Assembly (NCBI GenBank): GCA_002448235.1
Contig: DIXF01000009.1
Span: 36,015-100,014, forward strand
Origin: Syntrophaceae bacterium UBA6087
Lineage (GTDB): Bacteria > Desulfobacterota > Desulfomonilia > UBA1062
Direction: 5' to 3'
DNA length: 64,000 nt
A model generated the notes under the pieces. That model made no database searches, was not told the origin of the DNA, and saw only the letters and a list, made by a program, of their open reading frames with translations. The first letter of the stretch is position 1; each line of letters starts with the position of its first letter. Position numbers and translations under genes: made by a program. Shown piece by piece: positions 28,235 through 36,615 of the stretch.

Positions 28235-29842
28235 ATGGGAAATGTTCCGAAAGAGCCGGGGCTGGTGCTGGTACGCAAGGCAGCCGAAACCGGGAGTCAT
28301 ATCGTCATAACCCCGCTCATCATGAAAAAGATCTATTCCATCGGGAGTCTTAAGAATCTCGATAATGGCGTTTCCTTTGCCATGAAGAACCCCATGAAGG
28401 ACGCCTTCATCGTCGGGCTGGAGGGCCTCTCCATCAACGGCCTCGAAATTCTTTCATCAAACGTTGTCATGCAGAGCGGCGGGGTATGCCTGAAGGCTGA
28501 CGAAATCAGCCCGGTCCGCCCACTTCCCTTCCCCATGGGTAAGGATATCGAGTTTCATGTGCAGTTGATTTCTCTGGCGAAAAACACTGAGCACAGGATT
28601 GCCATTTCCGTGAGCACCGACCTGTACGGTACTCTGGATCTGGAGGCTGTCGACTCGGTCATCGAAACAAGGGAGAACCGGAAAAAGCTGCCCTACGACA
28701 AGCAGAACAACTACACCATGGACATCGTCCGGCAGCGCCAGGAGTTCGTGGAGGAATATACCGGCTCGCTTCTTACCCATGTGAAGCAGCACTCCTTCGA
28801 CCCCGCCGTCACCAAGGGCAATATCGAGAACTTCACCGGCGTGGCGCAGATCCCTCTGGGTTTTGCCGGTCCGCTCCTGGTGGACGGCGAGCATGCAAAA
28901 GGCGAGTTCCTCATCCCCATGTGCACGAGCGAAGGGACCCTGGTGGCATCCTACAACCGGGGCATGAAGCTCATCAACATGTGCGGGGGCGTCAAGGTCA
29001 CCGTGATCGAGGATCGCATGCAGCGCTCTCCGGCCTTTGCCTTTGACTCGGCCCGTGAAGGCCGGGACTTCATACTCTGGATCGACGAGCATATGGACGA
29101 GATACGGCGGCACGCCGAGTCCGCCTCCAAGGTGGCAAAGCTCCTCAGCATCGACCGGTACATGGCGAGCAGGCTCGTCTATTTGCGATTCAACTACTTC
29201 ACGGGCGATGCCGCGGGTCAGAACATGGTGAGCATGTGCACCTACACGGCCTGCAACTGGATCCTCTCCCAGGTGGACACGGTCCGGCACTTCTACATGG
29301 ACGGCAACATCTCCACCGACAAGAAGGCCTCCTTCATCAACAACCTCACCACCCGAGGCAAGCGGGTCATAGGCGAGATCCGCATCCCGCGGGAGGTCAT
29401 GATACAGCATATGCGGGTGGACCCGGTAACGCTCGACTACCTTTGCAGGGCGTGCCAGCTCGGCGCCTTCATGGGTGGGGCCGTGAGCAACGGCCTCCAT
29501 GCGGCCAACGCCCTGGCAGCCATTTTCATGGCAACCGGCCAGGACGTGGCCAACGTGTCCGAGTCTTCTTCCGGCATGGTCTGCACTGAGGTTACCCCCG
29601 AGGGAGACTTCTACGGGTCATTGACGCTCCCGGCTCTGATCATTGCGACGTACGGAGGAGGCACCGGGCTTCCCACCCAGCGGGAATGTCTTGAATCCCT
29701 GGGGTGCTACGGCCATGGCAAGGCCCTGAAGTTCGCCGAGATCGTAACCGCTGCGGCAACGGCGGGAGAGATCTCATTGGCCGGCGCCATCGCTTCGCTT
29801 GACTGGGTCACGAGCCACGAGCGCCTGGGGAAGAACCGTTAA
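28235..29842 (+). CDS. HMG-CoA reductase, class-I-like, with N-terminal extension
   Basis: This 535-residue protein has a typical HMG-CoA reductase core from about residue 195. It includes ENFTG with the catalytic Glu, PLGFAGPLLVDG, MCTSEGTLVASYNRG, TGDAAGQNMVSM with the catalytic Asp, STDKKASFINN with the catalytic Lys, GTGLPTQRE and a final SHERLG with the catalytic His. The MVSM and DKK segments resemble class I (eukaryotic/archaeal-like) more than class II enzymes. The first 195 residues are not part of known cores. The enzyme makes mevalonate from HMG-CoA with NAD(P)H. ATG 28235 follows AAAGGA. A DUF2156 gene starts 39 bases downstream. Confidence 0.9.
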   Translation: MGNVPKEPGLVLVRKAAETGSHIVITPLIMKKIYSIGSLKNLDNGVSFAMKNPMKDAFIVGLEGLSINGLEILSSNVVMQSGGVCLKADEISPVRPLPFPMGKDIEFHVQLISLAKNTEHRIAISVSTDLYGTLDLEAVDSVIETRENRKKLPYDKQNNYTMDIVRQRQEFVEEYTGSLLTHVKQHSFDPAVTKGNIENFTGVAQIPLGFAGPLLVDGEHAKGEFLIPMCTSEGTLVASYNRGMKLINMCGGVKVTVIEDRMQRSPAFAFDSAREGRDFILWIDEHMDEIRRHAESASKVAKLLSIDRYMASRLVYLRFNYFTGDAAGQNMVSMCTYTACNWILSQVDTVRHFYMDGNISTDKKASFINNLTTRGKRVIGEIRIPREVMIQHMRVDPVTLDYLCRACQLGAFMGGAVSNGLHAANALAAIFMATGQDVANVSESSSGMVCTEVTPEGDFYGSLTLPALIIATYGGGTGLPTQRECLESLGCYGHGKALKFAEIVTAAATAGEISLAGAIASLDWVTSHERLGKNR

Positions 29843-29881
29843 ATCTTAAGAAATGAACTCTTAAGGAAGGAAGTGCGCATA

Positions 29882-30934
29882 ATGGGTACGATTGCATGTC
29901 TGAAATCACTCGTCGAAACACCGGATAATGTTGTTTCCATCGACCCTTACCTCTCCAGGACCAGGGGAGGAATTGATCTTTTTACCCTGGAAGAGCGTCT
30001 CGCGTTCCTGCGCAAGTACGGGAGCCACTGCATGTCGTTCTCGACGCTCCAGCCCGACATGCACTACTTCGACGTCCCGGACATCGGGTTCATCGCCTTC
30101 AGGGAAAAATGGGGCAAAAGGCTCACCATCGCCGATCCGGTGTGCGATGTGAAGGACCGGGAGTTTCTGCTCAGGAATCTCCTCAGGGACCACAAGCACA
30201 CGACCTTCGTTCAGATCTCCCAGGACGTGGCCGAGCTGATTCACAAGCGCTTCGGTCTCTATGCCACCCAGTTCGGGATCGAGATCATGCTGGACCTGGA
30301 AAAATGGGACCTCAAGGGCAAGAAGAAGCAGATCTTAAGGACATCGGTGAACCATGCCCGGAAGGAAGGCGTCGTCATCAGCGAGAAGTGCACCCACGAA
30401 GAGTGCAGGCGCCTGACGCACGAGTGGCTGAAGACGCGCAAGGTCAGGAACCGCGAGATCGGATTCCTGATCCGGCCCATGGACATGGAGTATCAGGAGG
30501 AGACGAGGAAGTTTTCCGCGCACCTAAACGGCGAGCTCATGGGATTCATCTATTTCGATCCCATCTATGCGGACAACCGGATAACCGGCTACGTGCCCAA
30601 CATCTCCCGCTTCAGCACCAGATTCAAACCGGGCATCTTCTATCCGCTCATGGCCCACGCCATGGAGGTGTTCAAGCAGGAAGGCGTGAAGAACCTGAAC
30701 ATCGGGCTGTGCCCCCTGAAGGTGGACGACCGCGACATGTCCTGCGAGTCGTTTCTCCAGAAGAAAATCAACCGCCTGCTTTTCAAGTACGGCAACTGGA
30801 TATTCAATTTCCAGGGCCTGTACTTCACCAAGTCGCGCTTCGGAGGCACCGAGATCAAGACCTTCGGCGCCCACCGGGAGGTGCTCCCCACGCTGCCCTT
30901 CCTGACCATGTTCAAGCTTTCCAACTTCATGTGA
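29882..30934 (+). CDS. DUF2156/GNAT-fold acyltransferase (MprF C-terminal-like)
   Basis: This 350-residue protein has the double-GNAT layout of DUF2156 proteins related to the catalytic part of phosphatidylglycerol lysyltransferase MprF. RKYGSHCMSFSTLQPDMHYF and IAFREKWGKRLTIADPVC lie in the first half, and ELMGFIYFDPIY with PLMAHAMEVFKQEGVKNLNIGLCPL in the second. It has no membrane segments, so it would act on a soluble or membrane-surface acceptor. Start 29882 has AAGGAAGGAAG upstream; a GTG at 29873 is too close to it. It is very likely co-transcribed with the HMG-CoA reductase. Confidence 0.82.
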   Translation: MGTIACLKSLVETPDNVVSIDPYLSRTRGGIDLFTLEERLAFLRKYGSHCMSFSTLQPDMHYFDVPDIGFIAFREKWGKRLTIADPVCDVKDREFLLRNLLRDHKHTTFVQISQDVAELIHKRFGLYATQFGIEIMLDLEKWDLKGKKKQILRTSVNHARKEGVVISEKCTHEECRRLTHEWLKTRKVRNREIGFLIRPMDMEYQEETRKFSAHLNGELMGFIYFDPIYADNRITGYVPNISRFSTRFKPGIFYPLMAHAMEVFKQEGVKNLNIGLCPLKVDDRDMSCESFLQKKINRLLFKYGNWIFNFQGLYFTKSRFGGTEIKTFGAHREVLPTLPFLTMFKLSNFM

Positions 30935-31110
30935 TACGGCGGCCGGTATATACTCTCGCCGCATGATATAAACCTTGGGCATCTCGCCCCTGGCGTACCC
31001 ACCAAGCAGGTCGAGAACGGGGAAAGGGTTTCGACGCTTCCCCAGCTTCAAGGTCGATCCCATTCCGCGATCTCTGCAAAAGGATGAGAGACAGGGCGAA
31101 GATTAGGGGG

Positions 31111-33480
31111 CTATCCCCCCCGGATGAGATCGAGGATTGCCAGCGCCGCGTCCTTTGCCGCAGGACCCACGTCGAGGACCGGGCCTACGCACATGGGGCA
31201 GCCGTGCTCGCACCCGCAAGAGCGGATGAGGCCCTGTGCCAGGTCCAGCAACGTGGCGTGCTGGTCGAAGAGCAGCTCGGAGAAGCCCACCCCGCCGGGA
31301 TACGCGTCGAAGATGAACACCGTGGGATCGTAGGCGTCCACCATGACCGTGTCGTTGCCCGCGATCTCTGCCGGGGCCGTGGTGATGATGCGCCGGTCCT
31401 TGCCATGGCGGACGTACCACTGGCCGCTCTTGTCACCGATGCAGCGGTCGAGGTCGCGGATATCCGCCATGAGGAGGATGGCGGCCAGGTGGTGCAGGCT
31501 GTAGGACAGGCCCAGAAGGCCGTCGATGATCTCTTCTCTCCTGAAATCGAGCGCGAGCAGCTTGTCCCAGGGGATGGTGAACCAGTAGCTCGTGGTGTGC
31601 ATCTGGCGCTCGGGCAGGTTCACGTCGCCGTAGCCCACGTTCTCCGAGGTGTAGAACTTGATCTTCTTGTATCCCACGACCTTGCGCACCACCTGCACCT
31701 CGCCGTGCTCGGCCGTGATGCCGCCCGATTTCTTCGCCCCGAACTCGTCGAGGACGCGCACGTTGGTGTACGTCATGGCATCGGTGTAGTAGTCGGAATC
31801 GACCTTGTGCACATAGGCCTTGTTGCGCTCGAGGTCGAGCTTGTCCACGTGGTACTGCTGCGACTCCACCATGTAGATCGCGCCGTCGTGCACCGTAGTG
31901 AAAGCGCCGTCCCAGTCCACCTCGGCGATGATCCGGTGCGAGGAGGCATCCGAGGTGTCCACCACCACGACGTTCTCGGGGTTGACCGTGCGCAGGCTCA
32001 CCTCGTCGGCAGGGTAGCTCTCGGCGGCCCAGTGCCAGCGGTCTTCCACCCGGTGGAGCACGCCCTTTTCTTCCAGATACCCGAGGATCTCCACGAGGTC
32101 TTCGGCGCCGAATTTCTCCCCTTTCTCGAAGGGCAGCTCGAAGGCCGCGCTCTTGATGTGGTGCAGGAGGATGAGCAGGTTGTCCGGGTTGACCCGGCAG
32201 TGCTCGGGCGAGCGCGAGAAGAAATAGTCGGTGTTCTCCACAATGAACTGGTCCATGGGCGTGCTGCGTGCGATGAGCACGGCCAGGCTGTGGCCGCTCC
32301 TCCTCCCTGCCCTGCCGGCCTGCTGCCAGGTGCTGGCGATGGAGCCCGGGTAACCTGCCATGATGCAGGCCTCGAGCGCGCCGATGTCGATGCCCAGCTC
32401 AAGGGCATTCGTGCTCACCACGCCCATTACCTCGCGCTCGCGCAGGCCCCGCTCGATGTCACGGCGGAGCTTCGGCAGGTAGCCGCCCCGGTAGCCGGTG
32501 ACGAAATGGTCGTCCACGGGTTTGCCGCCCTTGAACATGTCCTTCAGGTACTTGGTGACCACCTCGACGTTGAGCCTGCTCGTGGTGAACACGATGGTCT
32601 GGATACGGTTTTTGATGAGCTCGCCCGCGATGTTCCTCACCGGCGTCAGCGCGGACTGGCGGATGCCCAGCTCGCGGTTGACGATAGGCGGGTTGTAGAG
32701 GATAAAGGTCTTTTCCCCTGTCGGCGCCCCGCTCTTGTCGATGAGCGTCATGGGTTTTTCCAGGAGCTTTTCCGCGTGCTCTCTGGGGTTGGCGACCGTG
32801 GCCGAGCAGCAGATGAAGACCGGGTTCGCGCCATAGAAGCTGCAGATCCGTTTCAGCCGCCTGAGCACGTTCGTCAGGTGACTGCCGAACACGCCCCGGT
32901 AGACGTGCAGCTCGTCGATCACGATGTAGGCGAGGTTGCTGAAAAGCTTCTGCCACTTGGTATGGTGCGGCAGAATGCCCGCGTGGAGCATGTCCGGGTT
33001 GGTGATGACCACATGCCCCTGCTTGCGGATGGCCTGACGGGCGTCGTCCGGCGTGTCTCCGTCATAGGTGAAGGTCTTGATGTCGGCTTTAAGGTCGGTG
33101 ATCAGCGAGTGCACCTCGTGCATCTGATCCTGGGCGAGCGCCTTGGTGGGGAACATGTAGAGCGCCCGGTTCTCGCCGTCCTCCAGGATCCTCTGGAGCA
33201 CGGGCAGGTTGTAGCAGAGCGTCTTTCCGCTCGCGGTGGGCGTGACGAGCACCACGTCCCTGCCTTTGCGGATGAGGTCGACGGCCGAAGCCTGATGGCT
33301 GTAGAGGCTAGCCACGCCCCGCGCCCTCAACACCGCCCTGATCCGCTCGTCCACCCAGTCAGGATACGGCGCATACGAAGCCTCCCGGGCCTCGATGTGC
33401 TTCAACGCCCGGACGTTTTCAAGGAACCGCGGGTTGGCTTCCGCGCGTTTGATCCATTCGGATAAGCTCAGGTGGGCCAT
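31111..33480 (-). CDS. YprA/MrfA-type DEAD/DEAH-box helicase
   Basis: This 789-residue helicase has Walker A (TPTASGKT), the DEAH-type box IDELH, VFTTSRLNVE and QQAGRAGRRSGHS (motif VI). The C-terminal domain holds a four-cysteine group, CGCEHGCPMC, typical of YprA/MrfA and DUF1998 helicases. In Bacillus, MrfA is a 3'-5' helicase for mitomycin C repair that acts with the exonuclease MrfB; a MrfB-like gene lies at 19657-20958. ATG 33480 is a reasonable start. The gene is separated from citrate synthase by an intrinsic terminator and therefore needs its own promoter. Confidence 0.9.
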   Translation of the reverse strand: MAHLSLSEWIKRAEANPRFLENVRALKHIEAREASYAPYPDWVDERIRAVLRARGVASLYSHQASAVDLIRKGRDVVLVTPTASGKTLCYNLPVLQRILEDGENRALYMFPTKALAQDQMHEVHSLITDLKADIKTFTYDGDTPDDARQAIRKQGHVVITNPDMLHAGILPHHTKWQKLFSNLAYIVIDELHVYRGVFGSHLTNVLRRLKRICSFYGANPVFICCSATVANPREHAEKLLEKPMTLIDKSGAPTGEKTFILYNPPIVNRELGIRQSALTPVRNIAGELIKNRIQTIVFTTSRLNVEVVTKYLKDMFKGGKPVDDHFVTGYRGGYLPKLRRDIERGLREREVMGVVSTNALELGIDIGALEACIMAGYPGSIASTWQQAGRAGRRSGHSLAVLIARSTPMDQFIVENTDYFFSRSPEHCRVNPDNLLILLHHIKSAAFELPFEKGEKFGAEDLVEILGYLEEKGVLHRVEDRWHWAAESYPADEVSLRTVNPENVVVVDTSDASSHRIIAEVDWDGAFTTVHDGAIYMVESQQYHVDKLDLERNKAYVHKVDSDYYTDAMTYTNVRVLDEFGAKKSGGITAEHGEVQVVRKVVGYKKIKFYTSENVGYGDVNLPERQMHTTSYWFTIPWDKLLALDFRREEIIDGLLGLSYSLHHLAAILLMADIRDLDRCIGDKSGQWYVRHGKDRRIITTAPAEIAGNDTVMVDAYDPTVFIFDAYPGGVGFSELLFDQHATLLDLAQGLIRSCGCEHGCPMCVGPVLDVGPAAKDAALAILDLIRGG

Positions 33481-33513
33481 AAGGCGTGCTGTCCTTCTTC
33501 AGATGAAAAACAA

Positions 33514-33550
33514 GGGAGAGCCCCTCAACCCTCAATTCCCGGGCCCTCCC
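33514..33550 (-). terminator. Strong intrinsic terminator of citrate synthase
   Basis: On the minus strand, a 10-bp stem (GGGAGGGCCC with GGGCTCTCCC, one G-U pair) and a 17-base loop are followed by TTGTTTTT. It lies 77 bases after the citrate synthase stop and before the helicase start. Confidence 0.85.
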
Positions 33551-33626
33551 GTATTGTTATGCATGACTATAGAAAGCCCGCCGGCTTGTGTCAACCTTTA
33601 AAAATCCGCGCAGCAGTGCCCCGCCC

Positions 33627-35000
33627 TCAGGCCGACTTGTCTTCGATCTCCGGCCGGCGTTCGCTTAGAGGGACATAGGAGAACTCCTGCGGCAGGGAGG
33701 TGACATAGGCCGGCCGGATGAGCTTTGCCTGGATGATCTGCTCGATCCGGTGGGCGGACCACCCCGCTACCCTTGCCATGGCGAAGATAGGCGTGAAAAG
33801 GTCCAGCGGGATGCCGAGGATCTTGTAGACGAACCCGGAGTAGTAATCCACGTTGGGGGAGACGATCTGGCCTTTCCGCTCCTTGATGAGCTCGGCCGCG
33901 ATCTCGGCCACGAGATCCATGAGCTGCAGTTCCTGGACCTGCTCCTTCCTCACCGCAAGCTCCAGTGCCTTGCTCTTCAGGATGTCGCACCGCGGGTCGG
34001 AGAGCGTATAGACCGCGTGACCCATGCCGTAGATCTTGCCGGCCCGGTCGTAGGCCTTTTTGTCGAGTATCTTTTCCAGGAAAGCCTTCACCTGCTTGCG
34101 GCTTTCCCAGTTTCTCACGTTCTTCTTGATGGACTGCATCATCATCATGACTGCCTCGTTGGCCCCGCCGTGGAGGTGGCCGCTTAAGGACGCAATGCCG
34201 GAGCAGATGGCCATGTAGGTGTTTGCGCCGCTGGAAGAAACGGTGCGCACGGCAAAGGTGGAGTTGTTCCCGCCGCCGTGCTCTGCATGGAGCATGAGCG
34301 AGAGGTCGAAGAGGAGCGCCTCCTCCCGCGTCGGCCTCCTTCCGTTCAGCATGTAGAGGAAGTTCTCGGCCATGGAGAGCTTCGGATCCGGCCTGACCAT
34401 GACCAGGTCTTCGCCGTTGCGGTAGCGCGTGACATTGTAATTGTAGGCCACGATGGTGGGGAACTTCGCGGTGAGCGTGATGCAGTTTTCGATCACGTCT
34501 TCGATCTCGGTGGACACAGGATTCGGGTCGCACCTGCTCAGGTGCGAAATGACCGCGTGCAGGGCGAACATCTGGTTGTCGTTCTGGGCCTCCTGCATGA
34601 GGATTCCCCGTTCGAGCTTCGTGAGCGCCCTCTTCCTGGAGAGGATGCCGGTGAAGTTATCCAGGTCATCCCGCGAGGGAAGCTCGCCGGTCAGGAGAAG
34701 ATATGCCACCTCTTCGAACCCGAACCGGTCTTCGGCATGGATGCTCTTTGCCAGCTCAACGGCATCGTACCCGCAGTAGATGAGCCTGCCCGGGACCGGC
34801 CTGAACTCGAACCCCTGCCCGTCTTTCCCCGGCACCCGCTCGTACCCTATGACGGTGCCTTTCGAGGTGATCCCGACCACAACGCCCGACCCGTCCGCGT
34901 TCCTCAGGCCGAGCTTGATATCCTTGGCTTTTACCAGCTCGGGAGATACCTCGTTGTGATACCTCGCAAGCGCGTTGATCTTGCTGATGATGTTTTTCAT
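33627..35000 (-). CDS. Citrate/2-methylcitrate synthase family protein
   Basis: This 457-residue protein shows the catalytic trio of citrate synthases: LHAEHGGGNNSTF (His), GMGHAVYTLSDPR (His) and NVDYYSGFVYKILG (Asp). The N-terminal 50 residues (DIKLGLRNADGSGVVVGIT) are longer than in the shortest forms. It would condense oxaloacetate with acetyl-CoA, or with propionyl-CoA if it is a methylcitrate synthase; motifs cannot decide this. No other TCA-cycle gene is adjacent. ATG 35000 has a GGAGG; the GTG at 35009 sits too close to it. Confidence 0.9.
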   Translation of the reverse strand: MKNIISKINALARYHNEVSPELVKAKDIKLGLRNADGSGVVVGITSKGTVIGYERVPGKDGQGFEFRPVPGRLIYCGYDAVELAKSIHAEDRFGFEEVAYLLLTGELPSRDDLDNFTGILSRKRALTKLERGILMQEAQNDNQMFALHAVISHLSRCDPNPVSTEIEDVIENCITLTAKFPTIVAYNYNVTRYRNGEDLVMVRPDPKLSMAENFLYMLNGRRPTREEALLFDLSLMLHAEHGGGNNSTFAVRTVSSSGANTYMAICSGIASLSGHLHGGANEAVMMMMQSIKKNVRNWESRKQVKAFLEKILDKKAYDRAGKIYGMGHAVYTLSDPRCDILKSKALELAVRKEQVQELQLMDLVAEIAAELIKERKGQIVSPNVDYYSGFVYKILGIPLDLFTPIFAMARVAGWSAHRIEQIIQAKLIRPAYVTSLPQEFSYVPLSERRPEIEDKSA

Positions 35001-35235
35001 AACCCTCACCCTCCATACCGTCCGTGTGTATATAACGCAGGCTGTTTTCTAATAAATTCCACTGCCACTATACATGGATAGTCGGAGCCGGACAATAGGC
35101 AGGAGGTCGTCTCCTCACGGCGATGCGCGTCAAAAAGGAACGGAGGATATTGGCTATTTGTGTTTTTCCGTAAATTGGATTACTGAATAATGAACGGATC
35201 ACAAACAAGATCTCATCGATTAAGAGGAGGCTTTG

Positions 35236-36600
35236 ATGATGAATGCAATGAAAGGATTTGCCCTGTTCCTGGCCGTGACGCTCTGTTTCCCTGCCCTTGC
35301 CGGGGCCTTTAATGAGGAGGATGGAGCCATAATTCATAAAACCTTCACCCTCCATAAAGGGGAAAAGGGCAATCCGTTCACCCTGCACTACCCCCTTGAG
35401 CTGACCGAGCCGGGCGAAATCAATGTCTATCTCAAGGTAGAAGATATCGACCCAAAGGGAAATATCGTAAATTTCCAGCCCTTAAGGGCCATCGTGGTGG
35501 ATGCGCGCGCCTTCAAAAAAATGGAGCCGAGCGAGTGGAAGCAGTTCTGCGTCAACGTCAACAAGTACAATCCCTTGGAGTGGGTCGCCGGAGATGAGAT
35601 CCGCAGCTTTGTCAAAGGTGTTAAAAGCCTCTTCGGCGACAAAGAGAAACCGCCGGCCTACTTTCACGGGCAGATTGCCTTCGGCGTTGCAGGCCGGGGC
35701 GAATCCATCAAACACGCGGTGGACTCGGTCGAGCTTCAGAAGACACAGGGCCGCTACGTGGTCATCGTGCGCAATATGGTGCCGGTGAAGGCCACCGGCG
35801 GTATCCTGATCAGATATCCGGGAAAGACGTGGGATTTCGATCCGACAGTTGAACGCTATGCCCTGGTGCACCCCGACCTGGCGGTTGAAGGGGCGGCGCT
35901 CAACAGCAACGGCCGTCTTGAGGTCAAGCTGGCCAATCGCGGGCAGGGCGTCGTGAATCTGGGCCACTGGCACCGGGCGGGAGATAAGGCCGTAACCCTT
36001 GTCGCCAGGGTGGATGGCCGCAGTTATGGCGTGACCTTGCAGAGCTTTGACCGGAACCGGCAGCTCAGACTATCGGGCGGAACCTTAAGCTATGTTTTCG
36101 AAAATATCCGGATCGATAAATCGAGCAGCACGAGCGTAACCATTGACGCAGGCAACATGATCCTGGAGTCGAACGAGGGCAATAACACGCTGGAACAGCA
36201 GCTGGGCGGACCGAAGCTCACGGGTCTGGGGGTGAAGAAAATCGTCTCGACGGCAGCGAGAAAGCCGGACCTTGCAATAACGTCCATCAGGCTCAATCCG
36301 GGCAAGGTGATCGAGGTGGAAGTGCAGAACAAGGGAAACGCCGGAGTCGATCAAGCCTTCTGGACAAGCGGAAACGCCCCTCATCTCAACCTGAAGATGA
36401 ACGGCAACGGCTGGGCCAATGTGTCGCTGGTGATGGTCGACCCTGCCCGGAACCTCACCCGCCCGGGCGGTACGGCCGTGTACTCGACCGGCTATGTACT
36501 CAGGCAGAACGCCGAGATTACGGCCCTCGTCGATATGGAAGGCATGATCGAGGAAACGGACGAGGAGAACAACACCCTTAAGGTCATGCTCAGGCCTTGA
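35236..36600 (+). CDS. Secreted protein with two CARDB-like domains
   Basis: This 454-residue protein has a signal peptide (MKGFALFLAVTLCFPALAGA, residues 5-24). A unique region follows (about 25-205), then two CARDB-type beta-sandwich domains. The first starts HPDLAVEGAALNSNGRLEVK and ends ESNEGNNTLEQ. The second starts KPDLAITSIRLNPGKVIEVE and ends ETDEENNTLKVM. Such domains mediate cell-surface adhesion or carry catalytic partners. AGAGGAGG lies five bases before the ATG. It converges on the potassium channel gene. Role unknown. Confidence 0.82.
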   Translation: MMNAMKGFALFLAVTLCFPALAGAFNEEDGAIIHKTFTLHKGEKGNPFTLHYPLELTEPGEINVYLKVEDIDPKGNIVNFQPLRAIVVDARAFKKMEPSEWKQFCVNVNKYNPLEWVAGDEIRSFVKGVKSLFGDKEKPPAYFHGQIAFGVAGRGESIKHAVDSVELQKTQGRYVVIVRNMVPVKATGGILIRYPGKTWDFDPTVERYALVHPDLAVEGAALNSNGRLEVKLANRGQGVVNLGHWHRAGDKAVTLVARVDGRSYGVTLQSFDRNRQLRLSGGTLSYVFENIRIDKSSSTSVTIDAGNMILESNEGNNTLEQQLGGPKLTGLGVKKIVSTAARKPDLAITSIRLNPGKVIEVEVQNKGNAGVDQAFWTSGNAPHLNLKMNGNGWANVSLVMVDPARNLTRPGGTAVYSTGYVLRQNAEITALVDMEGMIEETDEENNTLKVMLRP

Positions 36601-36610
36601 CCTCAAGGCC
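36593..36610. terminator. Palindrome between convergent CARDB and channel genes
   Basis: GGCCTTGA and TCAAGGCC flank only two bases, so the hairpin has a very tight loop. It overlaps the CARDB stop codon and lies before the convergent channel stop. There is no U-tract, so its terminator role is uncertain. Confidence 0.4.
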
Positions 36611-36615
36611 CGGCA

